Shown here: positions 24,430 through 33,097 of the stretch, piece by piece
How positions within the stretch are numbered: the stretch's first letter is position 1
Layout of the letters: the number at the start of each line of letters is the position of its first letter
From: Prolixibacter sp. NT017
Lineage (GTDB): Bacteria > Bacteroidota > Bacteroidia > Bacteroidales > Prolixibacteraceae
Direction: 5' to 3'
NCBI RefSeq assembly: GCF_009617875.1
Contig: NZ_BLAV01000001.1
Location: 4,402,001-4,466,000 of the forward strand
DNA: 64,000 nt
Notes under the pieces: generated by a model
Databases searched by the model: none
What the model saw: the letters and a program-made list of their open reading frames with translations, nothing else
Told to the model about the DNA's origin: nothing
Position numbers and translations under genes: made by a program

Positions 24430-27216
24430 TTACTCTTTTGTCAAAAATTCAATCTGCGGGTCGACCGGGTACCGACCGGATTCTGCTCCGTAAACCGAGA
24501 GACCTCCTTTTTCCGATGTCAGACGAATGGTGATGAATCCTTTTTTTACTGCTTCTTTTACCTCGTCGAGCGATAATCCAACTGTAATCAGGTAACCATA
24601 CGAACCCGCTTCGTCGAGCATCCATTTTTTGCCGGTGTTTTCGCCCCACTTATCTCCAGGCTCCTGGTTCATCCACGACAGCATGCCCCGATGGTCAGCT
24701 GGATCATCCTCCAGAGGAATTTGGTTCAGCGGTCTTCCATCGATGGAGATGGAGAGTGTTCCTGGATGTTTCTTCTCATCAGTTTGTGGATAGGAGTTTT
24801 GTCCGTACCCCGGGTCGGTGCCTTTTTCAGTAACAATCGTCATCCCGATATTTTCAGCATCACCGTCTTCCAGGTATTTGCTCTGCGGAAACCTCGATGC
24901 AACCTCACAACGAAAGACTGCACCCGTCACATTGTCCAGATTCAAATCGGCTGGCACCTTAAATCGGTATTCAAAATATCCGGTACCCATTCCCCACACT
25001 TTTTTCCCTTCCTGTGGCTTCCGGTATTTGATGCTCCAGTCGGCTTTGCTGAACTGTGAAGGCGACATTGCAACCGTATTTACCGGTAGTTTCGTACCGG
25101 TTGCCCGGAATGGAAGGAAATTTCGTTGAATAATATCACCATTTTCATCTTTCAGCAAGGTAACCAACATGCCGGACGCTAGATTTTCAGGTAGGCTGGT
25201 TGTAATGTTTTCTTGCGGAACTGCCTCGAACGGTTTTATGACAGCGGGCATGGTTCCGCTCTCGCCTTCAATTACTTTTCCTGTCGGTGAATATCCTTTA
25301 ATATACCAGGCGATAGTTGCTGGGCCGATATTCTTTTGAGTGACCGATGAAACGGTAACAGGAATGGTTACTTTCTGACCGGCCTGATAAACCTCGTAAA
25401 AATCTTTACCCGGAATGACGTAGTAATTGGAATGAAAATCGCGCATGCTCATGCCTAGAACGAGGTCCGACAGTCCAAATATTTTCTTACCGCGGTCGAA
25501 TCGGTAGTAGCCGTTCCATTCATTAATCACGTCATGGAATTCAGTGAACAGGAATCCCGCGATTTTCGGCCTTCGTCTGAATTCGTTCATCATGACATGG
25601 TATTCCCAGGTCAGGTCGATGTCGCCTGTACTGCCTGCATAACCCCACACGGCACCACACTCTGAGTTGAGCATCGGCACCTTTCCTTGCTTGTGCCCGT
25701 TGATATAATTGAAGGTCGAGCCGGGAAAAGTTTTAGCGACTACATTATCCAAAAAATCGGACCATTGCCTTGCAGGTAAGTAGGCATGCCAGGTGTTGAG
25801 GTCGGTTACCACATGGTCGTAGTTACAGGGGGAGTTATCTTCTACCAATCGGGTTGGATCCATTTCTTTTGCTTTGTGATACCAGTCGGCAACCCATTGT
25901 TGAGTAGAAGGTGTGTATTTTCGATTGTTTCCTTTTCCGGAAAAAAGTCCCCAGGTTTCGTTGAACAGAACCCATGAAAAAATGGATGGATGATTGAAAT
26001 CGCGGTTGATCTCGGCTACAGCCAACTCCTCCCAGTTCTTTTTTGCTTCCGGTGTCGGCGGCCCCCAAAAGTTCGGGATATCTTCCATGATAAGAAGCCC
26101 GAGTTTATCTGCCCAGAAAAGTTTGCGCGGAATTTCGGCTTTGATGTGAATACGAAGTCCGTTTAAGCCGAGCGCTTTGGCCCGTTTTATTTCGTTTTTC
26201 ATGAAGTTATCGGAAGGAAAGGTGTAAAAACCTTCCGGATGATAACTCTGGTCGAGTGTCAGGCGCAGGTAAATTGGTTTGTTATTCAAAGCCACGTACC
26301 AGAAATCTTCTCCGGGGATTTTGACCGATGAAATTTTCCGCATTCCGAAGTAGGTATGAATCTCATCGGCTTGTTTTCCTTTTCCCGCAGTAGCGGTTAC
26401 ATTATATAAGAAGGGATTACTCAATTCCCATAAGAGCATGTTCTTCACCGGAAGGGTGAATTGCGCCGTAGCATCTGAGGCCGGAATCACTCCTTTCAGA
26501 TGCAGGTTGTTGTTTTCTCCTGTTAAAGTAAAAGGCCAGTCTGTTTCGGCTTTCCGCGAAAGCGTTACCCGGACGGTTACTTGCTTTTTGTCGATGTCCG
26601 GAAAAAAATGAACCTGTTTGATAAAGATGTCCGGACGTTTCTCCAGATAGACAGTTTGCCAGATTCCCCGGGCGTTTCCATAATACTGTTTCCCTGATGG
26701 GCGGTCGTCCAAGTCGCGATCCTCAACTCGCACCACCAAACGGTTTTTTCCTGGTTGTAGGTAAGGTTGAATATTGAAATCGAAAGGGGTGTATCCGCCA
26801 CGATGCTCCCCTATTTTATTACCGTTCAGCCAAACTGTCGTGTGAAAATCGCTGGCCATGAAAACCACGTAGGTTTTCCCTTCGGATGTGCTGAGTTCGT
26901 CATTCAACGTGAATTCCCGGGTGTACCATCCGTAATGTACATCGGGCTCTTTTATTCCTGACTTTGGACTTGCCCACGAAAAAGGAACCAGTATTTGCTG
27001 GTCGAAGCTTTCCGGTTGGTTTTGCCAATGCTGCCTGACCCCTACATTGTTTTTATCGGTCCGGAAATGCCATGTTCCGTTCAGGTTTTGGAATGTGTTG
27101 CGTTGGAATCCCGGACGCGGATGTTCTTTTAAGGGGATATTTTCCGGCGCATTTGGCGCCGCCGCTGCTGCATAGAAAAATGAGCAGAGAAAGAATAGTG
27201 AAATAATCAGTTTCAT
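24430..27216 (-). CDS. Glycoside hydrolase family 2 protein (beta-galactosidase/beta-glucuronidase type)
   Basis: A 928-residue exported enzyme with a signal peptide (KLIISLFFLCSFFYAAAAA). Order: GH2 sugar-binding jelly roll (about 30-215; WHFRTDKNN, VWLNGNKIGEHRGGYTPFDF), Ig-like domain (about 215-300), TIM barrel (about 300-600). The acid/base Glu is in FSWVLFNETWG and the nucleophile candidate Glu in GFLFTEFHDVINEWNG. A C-terminal part of about 300 residues contains a second galactose-binding-like fold. Substrate is a beta-linked glycoside and cannot be fixed from sequence. It stands alone with its own terminator, and a near-consensus -7 element TATCTTTA is at 27246-27253 on the minus strand. 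Confidence 0.92.
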   Translation of the reverse strand: MKLIISLFFLCSFFYAAAAAPNAPENIPLKEHPRPGFQRNTFQNLNGTWHFRTDKNNVGVRQHWQNQPESFDQQILVPFSWASPKSGIKEPDVHYGWYTREFTLNDELSTSEGKTYVVFMASDFHTTVWLNGNKIGEHRGGYTPFDFNIQPYLQPGKNRLVVRVEDRDLDDRPSGKQYYGNARGIWQTVYLEKRPDIFIKQVHFFPDIDKKQVTVRVTLSRKAETDWPFTLTGENNNLHLKGVIPASDATAQFTLPVKNMLLWELSNPFLYNVTATAGKGKQADEIHTYFGMRKISSVKIPGEDFWYVALNNKPIYLRLTLDQSYHPEGFYTFPSDNFMKNEIKRAKALGLNGLRIHIKAEIPRKLFWADKLGLLIMEDIPNFWGPPTPEAKKNWEELAVAEINRDFNHPSIFSWVLFNETWGLFSGKGNNRKYTPSTQQWVADWYHKAKEMDPTRLVEDNSPCNYDHVVTDLNTWHAYLPARQWSDFLDNVVAKTFPGSTFNYINGHKQGKVPMLNSECGAVWGYAGSTGDIDLTWEYHVMMNEFRRRPKIAGFLFTEFHDVINEWNGYYRFDRGKKIFGLSDLVLGMSMRDFHSNYYVIPGKDFYEVYQAGQKVTIPVTVSSVTQKNIGPATIAWYIKGYSPTGKVIEGESGTMPAVIKPFEAVPQENITTSLPENLASGMLVTLLKDENGDIIQRNFLPFRATGTKLPVNTVAMSPSQFSKADWSIKYRKPQEGKKVWGMGTGYFEYRFKVPADLNLDNVTGAVFRCEVASRFPQSKYLEDGDAENIGMTIVTEKGTDPGYGQNSYPQTDEKKHPGTLSISIDGRPLNQIPLEDDPADHRGMLSWMNQEPGDKWGENTGKKWMLDEAGSYGYLITVGLSLDEVKEAVKKGFITIRLTSEKGGLSVYGAESGRYPVDPQIEFLTKE

Positions 27217-27630
27217 TGTTTGGTTTATTTTGGATTAGAACATGTTAAAGATAATCACATTCTGTATTGAAGCGAAGCCTGTTTAGCAATAAAAAGAAAA
27301 AGGGCACCCGACGCTTCAGGTACCCTTTTTGGAAAGGAAAGTTACTTGCCATCTAACAATGGCCTCTTGAAAAATTGTTCTGAACCTATATGTTTCTAAT
27401 GAATTCTCACCTTGCCGTTTTTCTACTAAAGAAAGCTGGCTTGTTCAATCTGTTTTCTATTTCAATCTTTTCAGACTACATAGTTAAAGATGAAATAGTA
27501 AGTGAATGCTAATTCAGATTAAATAAGTGTTTAAAGAAATATTTCGAGGGTATTACAGCTTAATAATTAATTAACAAAAACTGCTATATGAGCCTATAAT
27601 AAAGGGAAGTATATAGTCTTGAACAAGAAA
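27217..27630. other. Gene-free interval with an isolated hairpin
   Basis: 414 bp with no supported gene. A hairpin at 27297-27330 (AAAAAGGGCACC with GGTACCCTTTTT, one mismatch) has T runs on both strands and looks like a terminator, but no gene ends close by on either strand; it may remain from a lost gene or end an unseen small transcript. The near-consensus GH2 promoter element is at 27246-27253. The rest is A/T-rich with nothing I can assign. Confidence 0.5.
27297..27330. terminator. Isolated terminator-like hairpin
   Basis: 12-bp stem with one C-A mismatch, loop 10 nt, flanked by A and T runs so it could act either way. No adjacent gene end explains it. Confidence 0.5.
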
Positions 27631-27655
27631 AGCCCTTCCCGGAAGGGGAAGGGCT
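27631..27655 (-). terminator. Terminator of the phosphate transporter gene
   Basis: AGCCCTTCCC (27631-27640) pairs perfectly with GGGAAGGGCT (27646-27655). On the minus strand it is followed by TTTCTTG. It lies 22 bp beyond the transporter stop. Confidence 0.75.
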
Positions 27656-27677
27656 CAGTATATTGAAGCAACCAGTT

Positions 27678-29930
27678 TTATTGTTGTTCCATTGTTGAAT
27701 GTGTGATAAAATCACGGGTCGATTTGACCATGTTAACAGTTTGCAGCAACAGGTTTTTGGTTTCTGACATCACATTGAAAAACAGAACCGAGTTGCGGCT
27801 ATTGACTTCTTTCTTCTTGATACGGCGAATCTGGTTTTTCTCCAAATCGCGGATGTTATCGATGATGACTTGTCGTTTGGCAATCAGTTCTTCAATTTGA
27901 TCGAACTCGCTTTCTTTAATAATGTGAAGAGCAAAATTCAGGAAGTCGGTAATTTGCGAACTGAACTTGGTTAAATCTTCAACCTGATCTTCATTGAAAG
28001 GCTTGTGATTATTCTCTACATGCTGGTGCAACGGACCAACTACGTATTTGATTGAGTGAGCCATTTCGCGCAGGTAATCAACAATTTGCACGTAGAAATG
28101 TCCGGTTTCAACCGAATCTTTCTGTAATTTTTGCACCACCTTTGAAATGTTGGCTTTCAGCTTTCTCGCTTTCTGGTTGAACTCTTCCACGTCGCGATCA
28201 ATCTGTGCCAGTTGTTTCCGGTTTTGGGCAAAGAAACTTTCCAGTGCAAGGAAGTAAGCTTTCGATGTGGAAATAATCGCGTTGGTTACTTTCTGATTGG
28301 ACTTATCCAGCACCTTTTCTACTTCTACGGTTGCTTCCGGGAAATCTTCTTCTTCCAGCTTTTTAGCTTCGCGTTTGCGGAAGAATACATAGGTGCGAAT
28401 CACCATAATAGCGGCAACAGCAGCAAAGACAAAAATCATGTACTGTCCACCGAGTGAAATCAGGGTAGCAATGATGAGTGAAACAGTGAAAGCAACAAAA
28501 GCGGTCAGGAACCAACCTCCTACTACCGTGAAGACACCTGAAATTCGGTAAACGGCCGATTCACGATCCCAGGCGCGGTCGGCCAACGAAGTACCCATGG
28601 CTACCATGAAGGTAACATAGGTTGTTGAAAGGGGTAATTTCAGGTTGGTACCGATGGTAATCAATACCGATGCAACAACCAGGTTACTGGCCGCCCTGAT
28701 TTTATCGAAATGAGGTCGGTCCGGATTCGTATCGTCTATCGGAACAGCTTCGAAACGGCTGTCGATCCAGTTGGTAACCCGGCTTCCCAGGATGCGTTTC
28801 AATCTATCGCCGGTGCGAATAGAAGAGCGTACCAGGGCACGTGATGCGTAGGAAGAACCAAAGCGCTCGTCGCCTTCAGCCTGACGGGCCAAATCCACAG
28901 TTGTAGCAACCACCGATTTTGCTTTTCGGGAGGCGATAAGCGTTCCAATCATGATGAGGCCGGCGATCAGCAGCATGTAGGTATCGGTTCTCACCGGTTG
29001 GTTGAGGATGTTCATGGTGAATCCATCCGGATTAACGGCACCGGCGGCCATCCACGCTTTGAACGATTCGAATCCGGCAAGCGGTACCCCGATAAAGTTC
29101 ACCAAATCGTTTCCGGCGAAAGCCATAGCTAACGCGAAGGTTCCTACCAGCACAATGAACTTGAGAACATCGAACTTCTTGAAAATGAACTGGAGAATTT
29201 GCAGTAAAATGGTCCACCCGATGAAGCTGAAAAAGAGAATCGTCCACATGTTGTGTGTGAGATAAGCAACATTTTCGGGTGTCAACCATGAGGCACCTTT
29301 TGCACCTTTGATGACAATGAAATAGGTAATAACGGCAAAGCCGAATCCTCCGAACATGGAACCGATGTAACGAATTTTCTTTTCGTACTTAAAGGTGAAT
29401 ACCAGTCGGGTAAACCATTGGACGATGGTTCCGACCGTAAAAGCGATGACTACCGATACCAGGATACCGGAAATAATGGCGAGTGCTTTTTCAGTATTGA
29501 TATACTGAGCGAGTTCTACCATTGAACCAGAGGCTTCTTTGATCTTAACAGCAGCCACCGCTACAGCCGAACCTAAAAGTTCGAAAACGATGGATACGGT
29601 TGTAGACGTAGGTAAACCAAACGTATTGAACATGTCAAGCAGGATGATATCCGTTATCATCACCGCAAGGAAAACGGTCATAATTTCGGAAAAAGCAAAC
29701 ATGTCAGGATGGAAGATCCCTTTACGGGCGACCTCCATCATACCGCTGGAAAAAGTTGCTCCGATAAGAACACCTAAACCGGCGACACCCAAAATGAGCC
29801 ATTTGGGAGCGGCTTTGGAACCTATGGCTGAATTCAGGAAGTTAACGGCATCGTTACTTACCCCGACAATCAGGTCGGAAGCAGCCAAAGCAAACAGGAT
29901 AATTACAAGGATTAGATAAAAGCTTTCCAT
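27678..29930 (-). CDS. PiT-family inorganic phosphate transporter with C-terminal PhoU-like part
   Basis: A 750-residue inner-membrane protein. The first 530 residues hold about 12 hydrophobic helices with the PiT signature repeats GVSNDAVNFLNSAIGS near the N-terminus and AFAGNDLVNFIGVPLAG in the second half; these GANDxxN-like motifs bind phosphate in cation-phosphate symport. A soluble helical tail (about 560-750, with VEEFNQKARKLKANISKVV and YLREMAHSIKYVVGPLHQHV) resembles PhoU/DUF47. Such fusions are the usual Bacteroidota form. It is divergent from the PhoR/PhoB-like pair. Five TGTTAxx repeats and a minus-strand -7 element TATCTTTG at 29959-29966 lie just upstream, so PhoB control is likely. 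Confidence 0.93.
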   Translation of the reverse strand: MESFYLILVIILFALAASDLIVGVSNDAVNFLNSAIGSKAAPKWLILGVAGLGVLIGATFSSGMMEVARKGIFHPDMFAFSEIMTVFLAVMITDIILLDMFNTFGLPTSTTVSIVFELLGSAVAVAAVKIKEASGSMVELAQYINTEKALAIISGILVSVVIAFTVGTIVQWFTRLVFTFKYEKKIRYIGSMFGGFGFAVITYFIVIKGAKGASWLTPENVAYLTHNMWTILFFSFIGWTILLQILQFIFKKFDVLKFIVLVGTFALAMAFAGNDLVNFIGVPLAGFESFKAWMAAGAVNPDGFTMNILNQPVRTDTYMLLIAGLIMIGTLIASRKAKSVVATTVDLARQAEGDERFGSSYASRALVRSSIRTGDRLKRILGSRVTNWIDSRFEAVPIDDTNPDRPHFDKIRAASNLVVASVLITIGTNLKLPLSTTYVTFMVAMGTSLADRAWDRESAVYRISGVFTVVGGWFLTAFVAFTVSLIIATLISLGGQYMIFVFAAVAAIMVIRTYVFFRKREAKKLEEEDFPEATVEVEKVLDKSNQKVTNAIISTSKAYFLALESFFAQNRKQLAQIDRDVEEFNQKARKLKANISKVVQKLQKDSVETGHFYVQIVDYLREMAHSIKYVVGPLHQHVENNHKPFNEDQVEDLTKFSSQITDFLNFALHIIKESEFDQIEELIAKRQVIIDNIRDLEKNQIRRIKKKEVNSRNSVLFFNVMSETKNLLLQTVNMVKSTRDFITHSTMEQQ

Positions 29931-29958
29931 TGATTAGATTTTTGTAAAAAACTCGTGC

Positions 29959-30015
29959 CAAAGATATTGTTACACAGTTGTTACCTATGTTAAGAAATGT
30001 TAAAATAATGTTAAC
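29959..30015. promoter_or_regulatory. Pho-box-like repeat array with phosphate-transporter promoter
   Basis: TGTTACA (29968), TGTTACC (29979), TGTTAAG (29988), TGTTAAA (29998) and TGTTAAC (30009) form five direct repeats spaced 11, 9, 10 and 11 bp. They start 2 bp from the minus-strand -7 element TATCTTTG (29959-29966) of the transporter, covering its -33 region, and also lie upstream of the kinase promoter at 30080-30087. Confidence 0.6.
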
Positions 30016-30079
30016 TGGTTATCATTATCTGAATTTTCTTATTTATTGTTTAGTTTAGGTTTACCGGACAAACAATTCC

Positions 30080-30087
30080 TATATTTG
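30080..30087 (+). promoter_or_regulatory. -7 promoter element of the sensor kinase gene
   Basis: TATATTTG, exact match to TAnnTTTG, 42-49 bp before the preferred ATG at 30129. Confidence 0.65.
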
Positions 30088-30128
30088 TTGATATTTAGAG
30101 TGTAATAGAATTGAAAAACGAACAATTA

Positions 30129-31181
30129 ATGAATACTTCCTCACCAAGAAGGATGTCGGTGTTACTATCGGTATCCCTCACACTCGTTTTCACGCTTTTA
30201 TTGGCAAGCTCTTTCTTTCTGCACGTAACCTACTGGTACTGGAGTTTTCTCTTCGTTCCGGTTTTTTTCGGAATCGCATATTTATTGATTCATTATATTC
30301 TGAATCACCTGATATACGATAAAATTACCCCAATTTACAAAACCATTCGGGAAGTTCCGGTTGAAGGAAAGAAACAATTGAAACGGCAGGAAGGCAGCTC
30401 CGATATTATTTCGCAGGTAAACATGGAAGTAAAAGCCTGGGCCAGCGAAAAGCTTTCGGAAATTGAGCGCCTTCGTGATTTGGAAAAATACCGGAAAGAT
30501 TTTTTGGGTAACGTTTCGCATGAGCTGAAAACCCCGATTTTTAATATTCAGGGGTACGTTCTCACGTTACTCGACGGTGGAATGGACGACCCGAAAATCA
30601 ATCGATTGTACCTGGAACGTACCGAGAGAAGTATCGACCGAATGATTAGTATTGTGGAAGATCTGGAGTCAATCACCAAATTAGAGTCGGGTGAGTTGAA
30701 GCTGAACTGGGAGACTTTCGACATTGTGAAACTGACGGAAGACGTATTTGAGCTGGAGCTGATGGAGGCCCAGGAACGCCGCATTTCACTTCTTTTCCAG
30801 CAAACCAATACGAAGCCGCTTTGGGTGCTGGCCGATAAGAAACGCATCTTCGAGGCGGTTAGCAACCTGGTGATGAATGGACTGAAATACGGAAAGAAAG
30901 GCGGCTATGTAAAAGTAGGGTTCTTCGATATGGATGACCACGTACTGGTGGAAGTGAGCGATAATGGAATTGGAATTGCCAAGCAGGATCTACCCCGTAT
31001 TTTTGAACGTTTTTACCGTGTCGATAAAAGTCGTTCGCGGCAGCAGGGAGGTACCGGCCTTGGACTGGCGATTGTTAAACATATTATTGAAGCACATGAC
31101 CAAACCATACAGGTGAGGAGTGTTCTCGATAAAGGAACTACTTTTACGTTTACGTTAGAAAAGGGCACTCCGGGCAAATAA
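30129..31181 (+). CDS. phoR: Membrane sensor histidine kinase, PhoR-like
   Basis: About 350 residues: two adjacent transmembrane helices near the N-terminus (VLLSVSLTLVFTLLLASSFF and WYWSFLFVPVFFGIAYLLIH), a short linker, a HisKA dimerisation domain with the phospho-accepting His in FLGNVSHELKTPIFNIQGY, and a HATPase_c domain with the N box (NLVMNGLKYG), G1 (VSDNGIGI), F (IFERFYRVDKSRS) and G2 (GGTGLGLAIVKHI). There is hardly any periplasmic loop, as in PhoR. I prefer ATG 30129 over an in-frame TTG at 30111. An OmpR-type regulator follows after 79 bp, and a phosphate transporter is divergent, so PhoR is the best name, but by context. Confidence 0.85.
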   Translation: MNTSSPRRMSVLLSVSLTLVFTLLLASSFFLHVTYWYWSFLFVPVFFGIAYLLIHYILNHLIYDKITPIYKTIREVPVEGKKQLKRQEGSSDIISQVNMEVKAWASEKLSEIERLRDLEKYRKDFLGNVSHELKTPIFNIQGYVLTLLDGGMDDPKINRLYLERTERSIDRMISIVEDLESITKLESGELKLNWETFDIVKLTEDVFELELMEAQERRISLLFQQTNTKPLWVLADKKRIFEAVSNLVMNGLKYGKKGGYVKVGFFDMDDHVLVEVSDNGIGIAKQDLPRIFERFYRVDKSRSRQQGGTGLGLAIVKHIIEAHDQTIQVRSVLDKGTTFTFTLEKGTPGK

Positions 31182-31260
31182 TTTTTCCGGAATGGGTTAA
31201 ACCAAATTAACATTTTGTAATTTGGGAGGGTAAAACTGACCCGGCATAATCATAATCATT

Positions 31261-31962
31261 ATGGCAGAAAAAGAAAATAACTACAAAATTCTCCTGGTAG
31301 ACGACGAAGAAGACATTCTTGAATTTATCAGCTACAACCTCGAGCGCGAAGGTTTTAAGGTGTATTCGGCCAGGAATGGAGTGGAAGCCATTAAGATGGC
31401 TGAAAAGAAGAAACCGGATCTGATTATTCTGGATGTCATGATGCCTGAAATGGATGGTATCGTGGCTTGTGAAGAAATCCGAAAGATTCCGTCATGTAAG
31501 GATACCGTGATTGCTTTCCTGACAGCACGTGGTGAAGATTATTCACAGATTGCCGGTTTCGAGGCGGGAGCCGATGATTACATCACCAAGCCCATCCGGC
31601 CGAAGGTGCTCATCAGTCGTGTTAAAGCGCTGCTGAAGCGCTCAGGCGTTGCTGCAGCCGAGGCCGCTGCTCCCGAACAAATTATCACAATTGGTAACCT
31701 AACGATTGATAAAGAGCGTTATCTGCTCAAAATCGATGATAAGGAGATGATTCTTCCCCGAAAGGAATTTGAATTGCTGTCGTTGTTGGTTTCTAAGCCT
31801 GAAAAGGTATTTACCCGCGAAGAGATTTATAATGCCGTATGGGGAGAAAACGTGATTGTCGGTGATCGTACCATTGACGTGCATATCAGGAAATTACGAG
31901 AGAAGATAGGTAACGATCATATCAAAACTCTGAAAGGTATTGGTTATAAGTTTGTGAATTAA
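31261..31962 (+). CDS. phoB: OmpR/PhoB-type response regulator
   Basis: A 233-residue response regulator: receiver domain (about 8-125) with acidic pocket DDEED, phospho-accepting Asp in LIILDVMMPEMDG, Thr in AFLTARG and Lys in YITKPI; then a linker rich in Ala (GVAAAEAAAPEQ) and a winged-helix Trans_reg_C domain (about 140-230) ending in the typical DVHIRKLREKIG and TLKGIGYKF. It would be phosphorylated by the kinase encoded just upstream. PhoB-type proteins bind 11-bp direct repeats, and such repeats are present before the phosphate transporter, the 118-residue gene, the beta-helix lipoprotein region and the MORN gene. Confidence 0.88.
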   Translation: MAEKENNYKILLVDDEEDILEFISYNLEREGFKVYSARNGVEAIKMAEKKKPDLIILDVMMPEMDGIVACEEIRKIPSCKDTVIAFLTARGEDYSQIAGFEAGADDYITKPIRPKVLISRVKALLKRSGVAAAEAAAPEQIITIGNLTIDKERYLLKIDDKEMILPRKEFELLSLLVSKPEKVFTREEIYNAVWGENVIVGDRTIDVHIRKLREKIGNDHIKTLKGIGYKFVN

Positions 31963-32010
31963 CCAGGTAGTCCGGATAGTTTTCATAATGGAATTCAACC
32001 GGATTATTAT

Positions 32011-32018
32011 TACATTTG
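32011..32018 (+). promoter_or_regulatory. -7 promoter element of the SPOR lipoprotein gene
   Basis: TACATTTG, exact match to TAnnTTTG, 25 bp before the ATG at 32043. Confidence 0.6.
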
Positions 32019-32042
32019 TTTTAATCACGTAAATTCACGCTT

Positions 32043-32477
32043 ATGAAGAGATTTGTGATTGCCGTAATGGTCATTGTTGTTGCTTTTTCCTATTCATGTA
32101 AGAAAAAGGAGAAGCCGGCACCGCCACCTCCGGCACCGCCAAAAATCGAGACTCCCAAGCCAAAACCCAAGCCGGTAGTCAAGCCAGAACCGGTGGTAAA
32201 GGACGAAGGGGTTAATCTCGATGATAAGTATTTTGTGGTAGTAAATAGCTATACGATTCCGGAAATTGCCCGTGAAAGGAGTAAGGAATGGAGCAAGAAG
32301 GGATTCAACCCCCGGGTGATTATGCGGAATATGGACGGCTATTATCGGTTGGCTGTTAAATCGTTTAACGATTACTCCGACGCCATGGCCGCCGCATTAA
32401 AGCTTCGGAAGGAATACCCGGAGTTTAAAGATGCCTGGGTGATGAATCGCTCAAACAAAATTGAAGATGAGGAATAA
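32043..32477 (+). CDS. SPOR-domain lipoprotein
   Basis: A 144-residue lipoprotein (signal peptide ending AFSYSC, Cys19). A Pro/Lys-rich linker from about 20 to 58 (PAPPPPAPPKIETPKPKPKP) could span the periplasmic space, and a C-terminal SPOR-type domain (about 62-135; YFVVVNSYTIPEIARERSK, GYYRLAVKSFNDYSDAMAA) would bind denuded septal peptidoglycan. This suggests a role at the division site. Its last 27 bases overlap the end of the convergent PAP2-like gene. Confidence is good for domain type, moderate for role. Confidence 0.85.
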   Translation: MKRFVIAVMVIVVAFSYSCKKKEKPAPPPPAPPKIETPKPKPKPVVKPEPVVKDEGVNLDDKYFVVVNSYTIPEIARERSKEWSKKGFNPRVIMRNMDGYYRLAVKSFNDYSDAMAAALKLRKEYPEFKDAWVMNRSNKIEDEE

Positions 32478-33056
32478 AATCGAAAATCCTAAGATATACC
32501 CGGCATAAACCTGTGCCGGGTTATTTTTCCCCATTACCAGCCTCGCGTATCCTGTAAAGCCACCGGCCAGCAGGATGATTATAATCAAGCCCATATCGTG
32601 TTGCCCCAGGCGCAGCATGATGGCCAAAACAATCCCGAACAAAGCTCCTAATGCAGCCATATGTGAACTGATATTCCACCGAAGGGATATTAATGCCAAA
32701 GCCACTAAAACGAGCGTTCCGGAAAGAAAAATAGCGTTAAAAAAGCCGGCAACCGGTAATTTGGAAACCAAATAGTATCCGGCAAAATAACTCACACCCG
32801 AGATGAGATAAGTTAATGTCTGGACCGGAACTTTCTCCCACGATTCAGAGTTGCTTTTAAATATTCGCCCGCTAAGAACAAACAGGGCAGGAATAACTCC
32901 CGTGCTGGCCAGCGTACTGATGATAACAACTTGTTTTAGCGTTCCCGATAAAAATGTGATATACAAATCTGTTTGAAACAGAAGAAGCAATCCGAGTGTG
33001 GGTAATAACAACGGGTGAAAAGCAATTGATATGCTTCGGGCTAAAAATTTTTCCAT
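32451..33056 (-). CDS. Integral membrane protein resembling PAP2 phosphatases
   Basis: A 201-residue protein with about six hydrophobic helices. Two segments recall PAP2 phosphatidic-acid phosphatases: ISSHMAALGALFG (where SGH is expected) and NNPAQVYAGYILGF (resembling the HxxxQVxxGxxLG motif, but the catalytic His is Pro or missing). It may therefore be a non-catalytic relative or a different family. The 3' end overlaps the SPOR lipoprotein gene by 27 bp. rpoN lies 41 bp upstream on the same strand, so cotranscription with rpoN is likely. Confidence 0.7.
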   Translation of the reverse strand: MEKFLARSISIAFHPLLLPTLGLLLLFQTDLYITFLSGTLKQVVIISTLASTGVIPALFVLSGRIFKSNSESWEKVPVQTLTYLISGVSYFAGYYLVSKLPVAGFFNAIFLSGTLVLVALALISLRWNISSHMAALGALFGIVLAIMLRLGQHDMGLIIIILLAGGFTGYARLVMGKNNPAQVYAGYILGFSILFLIFNFV

Positions 33057-33097
33057 TACGGTATTGTTCAGGTGAATATTGTTGCCTTCCTTTTTAC

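Noticed and set aside
27217..27677. Small gene between the GH2 and phosphate transporter genes
   Set aside because: No frame of useful length with protein-like composition; only hairpins were found.
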